Below, in pieces: positions 31,711-41,873 of a DNA stretch of 64,000 bases (its first letter is position 1; each line of letters begins with the position of its first letter). Below the pieces are notes generated by a model, which was not told the DNA's origin, did no database searches, and saw only the letters and a list, made by a program, of their open reading frames with translations. Position numbers and translations under genes: made by a program. Location of the stretch: assembly GCA_949987705.1 (NCBI GenBank), contig OX465283.1, positions 51,250,953 through 51,314,952 on the forward strand, read 5' to 3'. The stretch comes from Thereva unica. Taxonomy: Eukaryota; Arthropoda; Insecta; Diptera; Therevidae.

Positions 31711-32196
31711 CCCCGGCTTCACCGGCCTCAGTTCAATAAAGTTCAAAAAAAAAAAATACCGCAGCTAGATTGTGACAGTTCTTTCCTTCACTTCTCTCTA
31801 TCTTCCGACTAGAGCTGCTGTTCGACATTTCAAAATAAATACATGGTCGAGACAGTACAAAGGGGCCTTCCCTAAGTCTCCAGTGTGTCACAAAAAAAAT
31901 CAATCTGCATAAATGGCTTCGCCGGCTGGCATGTCCAGTTCATGCTTGAAAATGTTGTTGCTTTTTCGCCAGAAGTTAGAAATGCGCAAAGATCACTGGA
32001 ATGATATTTCATTATTCCAGTTGATTACTGTCTTTTGAGCGAGATTTAACATTCAATCTCAATTTCATGTTTCGTTGGCCGAATTCAGGCTTTATTTTTC
32101 CTGAGTTTAATATGGGAAAATGTATGGGAACTCAGGCAAAAATTAAAGTTCAGTACACTAATTTTCCCGTATTTGCGCAGTGCCGGTGAAACCGAG
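31711..32196. mobile_element. MITE with CCCCGGCTTCACCGG ends, copy A
   Basis: CCCCGGCTTCACCGG at the left is answered by CCGGTGAAACCGAGG near 32183-32197. The body matches 46694-47041 in the same order: TCCAGTTCATG, CGCCAGAAGTTAGAAATGC, CACTGGAATG, ATTATTCCAGTTGATTACT. It is interrupted after its first 35 bases by an A-run and the SINE fragment. It lies inside the hAT-like element, so it inserted later. The target duplication is unclear. Confidence 0.75.
31755..31840 (+). repeat. SINE 3'-body fragment
   Basis: GCTAGATTGTGACAGTTC, TATCTTCCGACTAGAGCTGC and GTTCGACATT match in sense the 3' part of the SINE at 49785-50208 (minus). The tRNA head is missing. An A-run precedes it at 31745-31755. 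Confidence 0.75.
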
Positions 32197-32677
32197 GTAT
32201 TACTGTCTAACCAATTAATATGGCCAGTTTCACACGGGCAAATCATCAAAAAATGGCTGTAATCGTCAATTCCCTTTTGAAATTCGATGAAGAATCGCAT
32301 GGATGTTCACAAGAGCCAACTTTTCCAACAAAACTATACGTTACAATGCGTAGGGTTGTTGTTGTTGCTTTTAATATTAATTCTTCCTTCTGCTATTTTT
32401 TTTTCTTTTCCTAGCATGAGGGAGACAAAAAACAGCAACAACCATACAGCTGTCAAAAAGTTTAAGCGAAAATTCCTATCTATGTAATCTGTTTTTTATG
32501 TTATACACATTATTATGATGCATTCTTAAATTTTGCGCAAACTATGGAAATAATTTCACCCATTCACCGAGTTTTTGGGTCTTTTCCATTGTACTTCACT
32601 GCGTTCAAAAATGAACAGCTTATGGGGCGCAATATGGCATAGTGCACCGGGCGCAAAAAACTCAAGCGCCGGCTCTG

Positions 32678-32685
32678 ACTAACTG
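32678..32685. repeat. Right 8-bp TSD
   Basis: ACTAACTG, identical to 31489-31496. Confidence 0.9.
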
Positions 32686-33695
32686 GATTAAATAAGTATT
32701 CAATAAATAATTCAAATAAGTATATACAACAAAGCAATTCATGATTGCAAAATACTTAACATAACACATCAACAGGTAGTATTCTATTAATTTTCAACAA
32801 TTACAAAATAAATATTTTGATACCTTAAAAACTGGGATAAACTTATTACTAAAGAAAATATTTTCGGAATATATGTATGTACTTTTAATCAATATCTTCA
32901 TGATTAAATGTACTCTACAACATCTGTATAAGCATCAATCAGAATTATTTTCAAACAAATTTCCATAATAAAATATTAAAACACTTCAAATCACTCAATA
33001 TCTTTTCAGTTAAATAAAAATTTCAACGAAATTCGGGCTTGTTGTAGGCAGAAGGCACTGCACGCCAGCAACTTCTTAATAAATCACCAGTCATTTGCCT
33101 GATATTAATAATTTTGCAATAAAGCAAAATCTTGAGAAAAATTAATATAAATAAATAAAAAAAATCCAAATTTACAACGTCGCAGTAACTCACTCTCCAT
33201 TACACGATCCTAAGAAATCTCCAACTGGGGGCTGAAGAGTTCACAGTACGGAAACAAAAGATATTGTTTGGGCTTTGATGTCGCCGTCAAATGTGCCAAA
33301 GGCAAGACAAAAAATAAAATCCTATATTTCTTGGCTCGACATGTTTTCGTAAAAATTGATATTAAGCAGGATACGATATAGATTAATAAAATATATTAAT
33401 GATATCAAATACATTATCTGGTCGTTTACCTTTTTGGCTGAGCAGTAGAAGTTGTGAATGAATTTTTAAACGTTTGCGCTCACTGAAAGGATATACTGTT
33501 GATGAAGAAAAGTCATTGACCTTCTCATTTCGTGGCATCAGAAAACGTAAATAAAAGTATTATTAATAAACTTATGTTGCACATATTCCATGGCTGCATT
33601 TAAGCATAGGCAATAAAGACGCTCGCCTATAGGGGTGAGCACTATATAAAAAAAAATTAATGGTCTTGGATGTGAAGTATCACGTCCGTATTTTA
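32686..33695. other. No gene seen
   Basis: Very AT-rich sequence (about 32700-33200 especially) without recognisable coding or paired repeats. Confidence 0.5.
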
Positions 33696-33865
33696 ACGTG
33701 ACAACGTCTATTAATTTGAACGTGACAACGTCTCTTATTACGTTTTGTATTATTTTCTCAATTAATAAATTATATACATATTTCGAGGCAAATTTTTTTT
33801 TTTGTGTGCGGGACATTTTCACACGCGCGTCCTATCTTAAACCGATTTAATAGACGTTGTCACGT
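33696..33865. mobile_element. Short inverted-repeat element, MITE candidate
   Basis: ACGTGACAACGTCTATTAA (33696-33714) is matched in exact reverse complement at 33847-33865. AACGTGACAACGTCT also repeats directly at 33695 and 33719. Length 170 bp, AT-rich interior, no coding. TSD not evident. Confidence 0.6.
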
Positions 33866-33928
33866 CAAAAAATATTTGATGTAGCCCACCACATAAGACA
33901 CCGACTTTCCCTCGCAGACAATTATGAC

Positions 33929-34143
33929 CCCTGAAAGTCGAGTAGTCACGACATGACAAGTCGTTTAAGTTCAGAAAGTGACGTTTCAGGCGAATCATGA
34001 CTTTCAGTACAGGGGGCTGAACTCATCTGAGACATTCCACTCTAGGCTCATGTGTTGGTAGTCGTAATTCGATGAAAACGGCATTTTCTTCAACTCAAAC
34101 GACTTGTCACGGATCGCGACTCGAGTTTCAGCACAGGGGCCTA
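33929..34143. mobile_element. Imperfect inverted-repeat element, MITE candidate
   Basis: The left arm (CCCCTGAAAGTCGAGTAG...ATGACAAGTCGTTT) and the right arm (AAACGACTTGTCACGG...GACTCGAGTTTCAGCACAGG) pair over about 40 bases with a small gap. The inner 12 bases GACAAGTCGTTT pair exactly. No coding and no certain TSD. Confidence 0.55.
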
Positions 34144-34605
34144 TGTTTTTATTGAAAATGATCATAAAAATTGTTCCTTCCAAATATGTTTACAACTCGA
34201 GCTATTTCAAACTACACAAGAAGCTCGGTAATAAACTAAAATTTCGGTAAGTTAGGAGGCGCGAACTTCTCTTCAACTCAGTAGATAGTGAATAAATACA
34301 TATTTCAAATTTATAAAAGATGCATCGTTTCATTTTCACATAGCACACGGCACGATCCAATCGTAGGATGATGAAAAGTTTGTTAAGCACCGATCTTTCC
34401 GTCATTTGACGACTGGAGTGTAAATTCACAAATATATTTTGTAAGAATCGAGGGAAAAACGAACTATTGAGCCCCTCCTGTATTCCTGCCACCTACACAT
34501 TTTATTTCGTCGCTCCGAAATCATTAACGTTGCGGTATTCATACTATACATCATTTTATAATAATAACATTCTTTTGTATTCTCCCCGCCCATCGAGCCA
34601 TGCTT

Positions 34606-35295
34606 AGTAGTATAGCTATGTTGGTCCAGTGTCAACTATTGCGCAATCGGGCTGAACCTTCTGTTTGTGTCTTGGGAAGCTTTCCGGTTTGGTGAACTTA
34701 TAACATTTCGCATACAAATTGGATGTTAAAGGTAAGCCAAGCAATTTTTTAAATTAGTTTTACACAGAAAACACACACACAGTTCAAACTTAACTCGATA
34801 GTCTAGGCAGACCTGGCACACAAAATAAACAGACAGACCAGATCGATCAGAATCAGGCAGACCAGATAGAGTAGACACATCCCAACAAGTTTACAGCGAG
34901 TTCAATTCGTGGGTTAAGAACTAGAGAAGCGTAAGGGCAAAATGACAACTTCTCAGGGGAGCCGAAAAACAATTCAAATTTACCTACCGTTATAAACAAA
35001 TATCTTTTGTTTTTATACGTTTTTGTTGTACTAAGCAATCTACACACTACCTCGTTCCAGTTTTTTGGCACATCAAAATATGGGGATTAAAAAAGCGAAT
35101 GGCGAAAAAAAATTTTTTTTGTATTTTTGCCCTTACGCTTCTCTAGTTCTTAACGCACGAATTAGTTTCACACATATGGCGTAGAAGTACACCAAAAAAC
35201 TCACCAAACCGCAAACGCTTCCCAAGACACAAACTATAAGCTTAATTGCGAAATATTATGAAATAGGTGGCCTGGACCAACATAGCTATACTACT
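34606..35295. mobile_element. Foldback element with long arms
   Basis: The ends AGTAGTATAGCTATGTTGGT and its exact complement pair. Inward, GTTTGTGTCTTGGGAAGC (34655 and reversed at about 35237) and GGTTTGGTGA pair, and at the centre a 39-bp arm 34904-34942 pairs with 35125-35163 with one mismatch. The left arm carries extra sequence (about 34700-34900) with CAGACCAGAT repeats. ATGCTT flanks both ends (34600-34605, 35296-35301). Non-coding; a transcript would fold into a long hairpin. Confidence 0.82.
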
Positions 35296-35301
35296 ATGCT
35301 T

Positions 35302-35796
35302 TTTCCCTATAAGTGTCCCGGGTGAGAATGTAACACTGAAAAATGACTGAAAGAAGACTTGAATTAATTTGAATAAATTTCAGATGAAACTCTGTCTGGA
35401 ATAAGGCAGATAATATTGCACTGAAAACTGATATCAGTTACCCTTCATGAATATCAACAAAAGACAGAAAAGAGCCGAAAACAAGGCGGAAATTTATATC
35501 ACTTTTAGACTTGGAACATTCTTAGGAAGGAGGACTCGGCATTTTTTTGACTTAACATTTTTTTGGAAAATTTCTATTTATCACTCCTTCCATCCAAATG
35601 TCTAAATATATCCGTCAAAACTCCGCCTGATTTCCATCGGCACTCTTGAGTCGAATTTACCTAATTTTCATTACATTTTCAGTTCCGTCTCGTGTTCACT
35701 ATCTAAGTAAAGCTTCCGTTCGTTTTCTGATTGGTTTTAAACATTGAAAGAATCAGAAAATTTTCAGTCTGTTTTCAGTCTAATATTTTCATCTTA
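35302..35796. other. No gene seen
   Basis: AT-rich sequence between a foldback and a truncated retroelement. Confidence 0.5.
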
Positions 35797-36280
35797 ACAA
35801 ATGCACCCTGACCAAAATAACCTGGCCCTGCTACGATCTGAGGCGGACCACTTCACTGCTGAGCCTTGGTGGACGATTCTTCTCAGTTATAGTCAGAGTG
35901 CTGAGGCCACTCTCTGAAAAGGGCGCATGCCGCTGGCTTAGGTCTTAAGACCTACGATTTTGGCAGAAGCTGTAAAAGTCCTGACGAAGAGGAAAGTGTA
36001 CAACATCTCCTCGGTTTCTGCCCAGCTCTAAGAAGAAGGACGCTAACCATATTTGGTGAACCCTTTCTTAGCACACTTGCGGAAATCTCGAAGATTGGGA
36101 TCCCGCAGCTAAGAAAATTCATTACATATTCGAGGTGGTTTAGCGAAGAAATGCCACTTTAACATCAGGGTTAAAGTGGGATCAATATGGCAGCACAATG
36201 GGCCTATCATTTTTGGCCACAAGTATGAGTTTAACACCAACAACTTAGCCATATTTAACCAAACCTAACCTAATCTAACA
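35797..36280 (+). mobile_element. RNase H retroelement 3' end, second copy of the 18687-21958 family
   Basis: The sequence from AAATGCACCCTGACCAAAAT matches 21482-21958 step for step: the post-RNase H region, the C-x2-C zinc-knuckle-like segment (degraded), the end of the frame, the 3' UTR with AAAGTGGGATCA and a tail TAACCAAACCTAACC. Small indels break the frame. It is truncated 5' of the zinc segment. No TSD was found with certainty. Confidence 0.88.
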
Positions 36281-36299
36281 GAGCATCTCCACCAAAGTA

Positions 36300-36590
36300 T
36301 CGATCACTCTGGTGAAACTGCTTTAGTCATTCTACATAGTAAAAAAGAGTACGAAACTGAACTCTGTAAGGCATATGCTGCAAGAGTCATCGTGTTGATG
36401 CAACACACTGTGAGGGACACAGTGAAATTCCAACGTTCGATAACTTCCAGAGCTTCGAATGGAATTTGGCCAATGACGCGAATAATGATGGCTTCCAATT
36501 TTGTAGCTGTGTAATATCACATGATCTTACAGGTCCAAAGCGTGAAATTAAGTGCTCAACGAATTCGTGTTCTCGCAATAAACCCATGGT
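36300..36590 (-). pseudogene. Tc1/mariner-type transposase C-terminus
   Basis: Minus-strand frames give RFGPVRSCDITQLQNW (36540 region), which parallels the PRSCDLTPLD motif with the last catalytic Asp, and, in another frame, EAIIIRVIGQIPFEALEVIERWNF (about 36498 to 36430), a pattern typical of the C-terminal helix of these transposases. The WGY segment between them is missing. Fragmentary and inactive. Confidence 0.68.
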
Positions 36591-36689
36591 TTCACGTATT
36601 GTTTAGCTAGTTTAGCTTAAATTTCTCCTTTTTCGATGGTTCTGCAGTTCAATTCGAGCCCTGGTCCGGCTCCGCCTCCAGTTTCTTTT

Positions 36690-38115
36690 TTTAATAAAAA
36701 AACAAGCTAAGGAGTCACCCTGTCAGCAGAGTCAGTCCACCATGTCCTTCAGATCATGGTGCAAAGTCTAGTAGTATCTTGGTTTGAATAATAGAGGAGG
36801 AGAGGTAAGAAGGGTCTGGAGGGTGATCAATACATTACTACGGTGGCTTAAGGTGTCTATGGAGGCGCCAGAGGGGCCGTCACCAAGGAGTTTGATTGCA
36901 CGACTTTGCACCTTGTCGAGGCAAGCCCAGATGGTTTTTGGGGCGCCCCAGCCCGATAAGACCTAAGGGGTGCGACAACGAGGGAGACCCAACCTACGCT
37001 GAAGGATGGCGTAGACCAGGACGCTCAGAGCTTAGAGATGCCAAACTGGATAACATCGGCTCAGAATAGGGAGCGGTGGAGAGAACAGTTGCGAGAGGCC
37101 AGGACCGAATCCCGGTTGTAGAGCCATTAAAGAAGCAGAAGAAGAAGCCCAGATATACAAGTTGTGTTTAAGGCGGGGCCGAATGTAGGGTTTATAGATT
37201 GTTACCGGCTGGCTGGAGGAGGAACTTACATCTCTTGAGAAATCCAGGCTTTGGGAGGCTTGTTTGGCAATTTGGAATATGTGATCATCCGTTAAAGTAA
37301 CCCCTAGGATGTTGAGAGTTGAGTTACCCAGTGAGATAGGAAGAAGGTCGGTACAATTTTTGTTGGAGATCAGACAGTAATTCGTTTTGGTTCCTTTTGG
37401 TGGCGTTAAATTCAGCACGATTCATGCGGCCCCAAGTAAGAATCGATTTGATATACCGGTTAATCAAAGTGGACAGTCAGCTCGCGATGGTATAGACAGG
37501 GTCTGAGACGTGCTTGTCTTATATCGTCGAAGGAGTAAGAGAAATGCAAAGTACCTTCATCGGTGAAACGGTGAAGTGGCTTGGAGGGGATTGAGAGCAG
37601 ATCGATCATTAATGAAGATTAGACCCCTGGGGAACTCCGACCGAAATGGCGTAGAGATTGGGTTTAACGCCTTCCAATTATACCTTGATTGAACAGCCTG
37701 AAGGGAAGCTCTTAATCCAGATCCTTAAAATTATGTTTACACCAATAGCTTGAACTTTGGTCAACATAGCTGGGTGCCATAATCTGTCCAAAGTCTTTGA
37801 GATAAATATCTCAAGGAGCAACCAGACCAGACTTACCAGAGCGGTGAATGCTTTGGTTGATACGCTCGGTTAAACACACAAGCAGATTATAACGCCGTTT
37901 TGGTCTAAAGCCGTATTGCCTGTCGTGTATAATTTGGTTGGATTCTAGATGTTTCATCAGCTTCCTATTGATTATTGTCTCCATGATTTTGGAGTGAACA
38001 GAAGTAAGAGCTATTGGGCATTAGTTTAAGGGGTTGCTGGCTTCGCCTTTTTTTGGGATGGGCTGAACATGGGCTTAGTTTCCAAAAGTCAGAATATACT
38101 CCGGAGACGTTGAGT
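36690..38115 (-). mobile_element. Jockey-like retrotransposon, split by an RTE-like insertion
   Basis: Read on the minus strand from 38115: FWKL...HVQPIPKKGEASNPLN (RT motif 1), SKIMETII, QYGFRPKRRYNLLVCLTERINQSIHR, DIY.KDFGQ (motif A, altered), a motif C region altered to RFTDEGTL, then TNYCLISNKNCTDLLPISLGNSTLNILGVTLTDD and the C-terminal region. The order matches 58222-60280, its closest relative here. Between about 36985 and 37146 the jockey sequence is interrupted by an RTE-like 3' end in the opposite direction. Several stops and frameshifts. It is 5'-truncated at the RT fingers and has a poor poly(A). Confidence 0.84.
36985..37146 (+). mobile_element. RTE-like 3' end inserted in the jockey-like copy
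   Basis: A plus-strand frame reads QPTLKDGVDQDAQSLEMPNW and RERWREQLREARTESRL, the last codons of an RTE-like polyprotein, then GTTGTAGAGCCATTAAAGAA with GCAGAAGAAGAAG as tail. Flanking jockey sequence continues on both sides. CCCAG(..)ATA strings at both edges could be a poor TSD. Related to the 58125-58205 and 22044-22130 pieces. Confidence 0.78.
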
Positions 38116-38430
38116 AATTTTGTTGCCGTATACCCTTCGGAGCAGCTTCGTTTTGTCTGCGTTTATATTCTTGTCTGCTGTCGTTGAGATCAAGGGCTTG
38201 GATTGCAGGTAGCCAATATTCTGTTATCATGATGCGAAATATGGACCCATGATTCCACCAGCCCATAAATCACACCAAACCATTGCTGTGCCTGGTGGTA
38301 ATGGTAGCTGTTGAACCTCTTCGCCTAAGCCAGAAATTGAACAAAGTTTTGGTAAAAAACAATGGATCTTCTTCTTCTTCTGAATAATTTGTAGACGCTG
38401 CACCAAGCTAAATCCTTGCATGATAAAACT
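38116..38430 (-). pseudogene. Tc1/mariner-type transposase fragment, N-terminal piece fused to core
   Basis: A minus-strand frame reads MQGFSLVQRLQII (an N-terminal helix-turn-helix lead) and soon after PGTAMVWCDLWAGGIMGPYF, which is the VTVWCGLWAGGIIGPYFF part of the catalytic core. A second frame continues MITEYWLPAIQALDLND. About 150 residues expected between the first two are missing, so the copy is internally deleted. It abuts the jockey-like copy. Confidence 0.72.
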
Positions 38431-39665
38431 TCAAAAAAATACTGAACCTAATATATCATGACAGTTTGAAACCTACTGAAAAAAGTATCTCCAAGTGGAC
38501 CCGCTACAAATGTTGATTTCTGAGCCGAACTTTCTCATATAAACAAAAACTCAAAAATAAATAAACGTTAGGAATTCGCTTCACAAATAAATTTTAAATT
38601 CCATAGCAGATATTATTAACGCATAGTTAAATAAGGGCATCTACGTGTACTTATTTATTCTAGACATTCCATTTCATTACCTTATTTATTTACAAAAAAA
38701 AACGAAATACCTTTGTAGGCTCATATTCCCTTCGACATTTTCTCACACAGTCGTTGATCCCATAAAAAATGAGAAAATTAAGGATGCCTTTGCACACCTA
38801 ATGAAATCGACTTGTATATATAAAGGAACACGCGACCTGATAGCGCTATATAACTTCAGCGCGAACCAAAACCGAAACCACATTTAGTCAAATCCGTCAA
38901 AGTCTCTTTAACAGCTAGTCATTTGAACAGAATGATCTATAGACATAAATTAGCCGGTGTGTTGTAGTCTAACCGGATTTTCTTTTTATGTATTACAAAA
39001 TCGTTTTTAATCTTGAAAATGTGTGTGTAAACTGTGAAAGGACGATTTTCATGCTTTAATATTTAAGTCACGGAAAATAATAAAATTTTATGAAATCATT
39101 ATCATAAAATTTTACAAAAAACACAAATCATTCAATGAGATATAAAAAGCACCCACAAATTTGATATTAAAACGTAATACAGTCTTCCGAAAGGATCCTA
39201 TTTTCTTTTCTATCACACACCTGAAGAAATTTTAATTTAATTCAAACCTTGAGAGAAACCCAGAAAATCACGTCGAAATTTAAAATCAATGTTTTTGTGT
39301 TATGTATAAAAAAAAGGAAGCAACCAAAAAAAAAAACATAATACAAAATCAACCTGACCCAGAAGCATACAACTTTATACTTTCCCATCGCAACAACAAT
39401 GGGCTCCTCCGTCTGTTGAATACGATTATGTATATCCTAGCTTATCGGCAGATCGAGATTGCTCTTATCTAATCTCAACAGGGTGTAATCAATCTTGTGA
39501 AAAATCGATTTTATTGGCATGAAACAAATTTATTACCGTACTTATTTACGGTGTATGTTTTACGGTGAATTTAATACCACTCAGTTTTACTAGCTGCCAC
39601 TAAGCCCCAAGTAAATTATATCATTCTCGCACGAGGTTTATCTTGTGCAGCATAAATCTACTGGA
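38431..39665. other. No gene seen
   Basis: AT-rich sequence with A-runs and no recognisable frame or paired repeat. Confidence 0.5.
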
Positions 39666-39770
39666 TAAAAAGAGGTGCTTTTTTTATCGTAGAAGATGAT
39701 AGAGAAAAATCTAATCTTCAATCTAAGGGCATGAAAACGTTTCATTTTGCTTTCAATTAAAAATTTTCAA
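39666..39770 (+). repeat. Inverted 105-bp repeat, left copy
   Basis: Reverse complement of 44282-44386 with few changes: AAAAAGAGGTGC, GATGATAGAGAAAAATCTAA, TCTTCAATCTAAGGGC, AACGTTTCATTTTGC and CAATTAAAA. It is 4.6 kb from its partner. Could be ends of one old element or two copies of a MITE. Confidence 0.8.
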
Positions 39771-40186
39771 TAAAATAAAGTTTTAACAACCGACTTCAGG
39801 AAAAAAACAATCCCGTGATACGCAAGAGAGGACAACAACGTCTTAACAACCATAGGCCAATCAAAATGGATTTAGAATGAAGAATCACTTTTGAAGACGG
39901 TGCTAACCCCTGTGGGTGATGTATTAAGGGCATAAGCCTAACGAAGAAATGAAAATAATTTTCGAATCAAGAGTTAGTGCAATGAAAGTCGGTTTTTCAT
40001 TTTTTCTGGGACAATTCAAAATAAAAGTTTTTATTTAGGCAGTTTCACGATTTACTTGCGCAAATTGGCTTGCACAAATAGATCGTTGCGTGTAAACTCA
40101 ACGGGTTGGCTTGCGCAAGTCAAAATTTGTCTCGGCTACAACCCTCAGCATGCGCATGGGTGAACGGTGATGTTCGACCACCTACC
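39771..40186. other. No gene seen
   Basis: No feature supported. A short tract near 40040-40110 repeats TTGCGCAA(A/G)-type words (ACTTGCGCAAATTGGCTTGC and GGCTTGCGCAAG). Confidence 0.45.
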
Positions 40187-40194
40187 CGTCCGAC
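40187..40194. repeat. Left 8-bp TSD
   Basis: CGTCCGAC, identical to 41071-41078. Confidence 0.9.
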
Positions 40195-41070
40195 TAGGGA
40201 ATCCAATCCCGCTAATGCGGGATCCCGCACTATTTTTGCGGGATCAATAATGCGGGACCAGACATGCGGGATCCGCGGGCAATAGAAGCACCTCTCAACC
40301 GGGAATACGAGTCGACTGATTGGAGTCTGGTTGGTGGAGGTAGAATTAAGTAATTTATATATTTCTTTAATTTCTAATAAAACAGAAGCAAAATAACCAT
40401 GAATTCAAATATGTATGTACATTAAACTTAACAAACTTAATGACTGAGATAATTGAGATGATTAACAAAGAAAACGACCAGCTACGAAGATTTTGAACAC
40501 GCTTTTTGCGCTTAATCAAACACGTGGTCACCAAACGCATTCTTCTCTGCATTACTAAGAAGTCATTGCAGAAGCACTTCTTTGGTATGTAAGAAAACAC
40601 TAAATAAAGAAGTACTTCCAAATGTACTTCCTAGAGTAAGTACTCGTGATTTTCTCTACTGGGAGTATTAACTCAAAATCGTCTAAGTATATTTATGTGT
40701 GTGTATGCGAACATGCAGATTTTACCCTGGGTTAATTCATAATAAGCGCCAATGGAAACGCGGTTTGAGTGAAGTTATGGGTTTGTTTAAATGCGTTTAT
40801 TGCACATAATACTAACGGAGACCTGATGTAAAATTATTTATCTGTAATATCAACCCAGAACCGTCATCGAGTTAACTTGAGGAGAAAATCTTTCTGTAAA
40901 CTCAACGTATACTCTATTCCAGTTCATGGAAACACAGTACCTAAATATGAAGTTATCCTACAACATCTAATTTGTTTGCAGTCACGCAAATCCCGCGGAT
41001 TCGCGGGATTGTTGACTTCGATCCCGCAAGCCTGCGGGATTGCGATTTTGATGCGGGATTGGATTCCATA
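40195..41070. mobile_element. hAT-superfamily element, non-autonomous, GCGGGAT subterminal repeats, perfect 8-bp TSD
   Basis: The left end starts TAGGGAATCCAATCCCGC and the right end, reversed, TATGGAATCCAATCCCGC (one mismatch). CGTCCGAC flanks both ends at 40187-40194 and 41071-41078 exactly. A TAGGG-type start with an 8-bp TSD fits hAT. Each end carries several GCGGGAT/ATCCCGC words in both orientations (about 40206-40280 and 40986-41060), a dense array likely to bind transposase. The 876-bp body has no recognisable transposase. Confidence 0.93.
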
Positions 41071-41078
41071 CGTCCGAC
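41071..41078. repeat. Right 8-bp TSD
   Basis: CGTCCGAC, identical to 40187-40194. Confidence 0.9.
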
Positions 41079-41179
41079 CATATCATAATCAATGTAACAT
41101 AATATAACGCGTATATAAGTGAATGTTACCCCCTGTTTCCGAGCAGGCAGTCAATGGCAGTCAGTCAGTCTGAGACTTT

Positions 41180-41630
41180 GTTCCAGGGCCCATAACCCTT
41201 CTGTGGCATCTCTTGGTCCACCTCCAAGTCCTTGATAGAAGAGTGGATTAAGAGAATAAACCTAGCCTATTGGGAGTCAGTCCCAGGTCTTAGACAGGCT
41301 AAAGATCTTATAAGACCATTTGCCTTAAGGGACACTATTACTCTAAACAGAGCGGACCTAAGGCTGCTGGTGGGATATCTCACTGGCCATGTAGGACTGC
41401 AGTACCACCTCCACAACCTAGGACTGTCTCAAGAGACAGAATGCCGACTCTCTTTGTGAATGTCCTGCTCTGATCTGGCTTAGAAGAAGAACGTTTATCA
41501 GAGAGTTCTTGAGCCCTGCCCAAGTCATTCGGAAGGCCGATAGTCTGTTCCGCTAGTGGGGTACGTACACAATAGGCCTAACTTGGCCGCAGGGTTGCCC
41601 CCTCACTCCTTATAATAAATAATAAACCCC
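41180..41630 (+). pseudogene. RNase H retroelement 3' fragment
   Basis: The frame 41232-41459 reads IEEWIKRINLAYWESVPGLRQAKDLI, RPFALRDTITLNRADLRLLVGYLTGHVGLQYHLHNLGL and a degraded Cys segment, which is the stretch between RNase H and zinc-knuckle-like tail (compare WRDLNK...LLSLGRQELSVIVGVLTGHCQIG at 21470-21610). A premature TGA and a frameshift follow. The tail is TAATAAATAATAAA near 41610-41627. 5'-truncated. It differs enough from 18687-21958 to be another subfamily. Confidence 0.8.
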
Positions 41631-41873
41631 GACGGTTGCATCTGAACTCATACAACATCAAGAGTTTAAACTCGAGGTTCACCACAACCTACTCATGCAT
41701 ATTCTTGACAATGTAAATGCTGCTAAAGCCTTTCAACATCGGTGTTCGAATGTGGCAAAATTAGAAATGAAAAAGCAAAAGTGGCCGAACAATTATTCAA
41801 ACCAAGTCGCTCCTGATCTTTCTTTAAACAGCAGAACTTCATTCGAAAATTTGTTGGTATTATTGGTTTCATT

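Larger units (their letters stand above)
31497..32677. mobile_element. hAT-like non-autonomous element, GGCGGCGC family, perfect 8-bp TSD
   Basis: The left end starts CAGCGGCGGCGCTTCCATAG and the right end, reversed, CAGAGCCGGCGCTTGAG. ACTAACTG occurs on both sides (31489-31496 and 32678-32685) without mismatch. Subterminal GCGCCC, GGGGCGCAAT and GTGCAC motifs are shared by both ends, a likely transposase-binding pattern. The 1,181-bp body has no transposase. It contains a second inverted-repeat element (31711-32196) and, within that, a SINE fragment. The relative at 62130-63041 has 912 bp. Confidence 0.92.
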
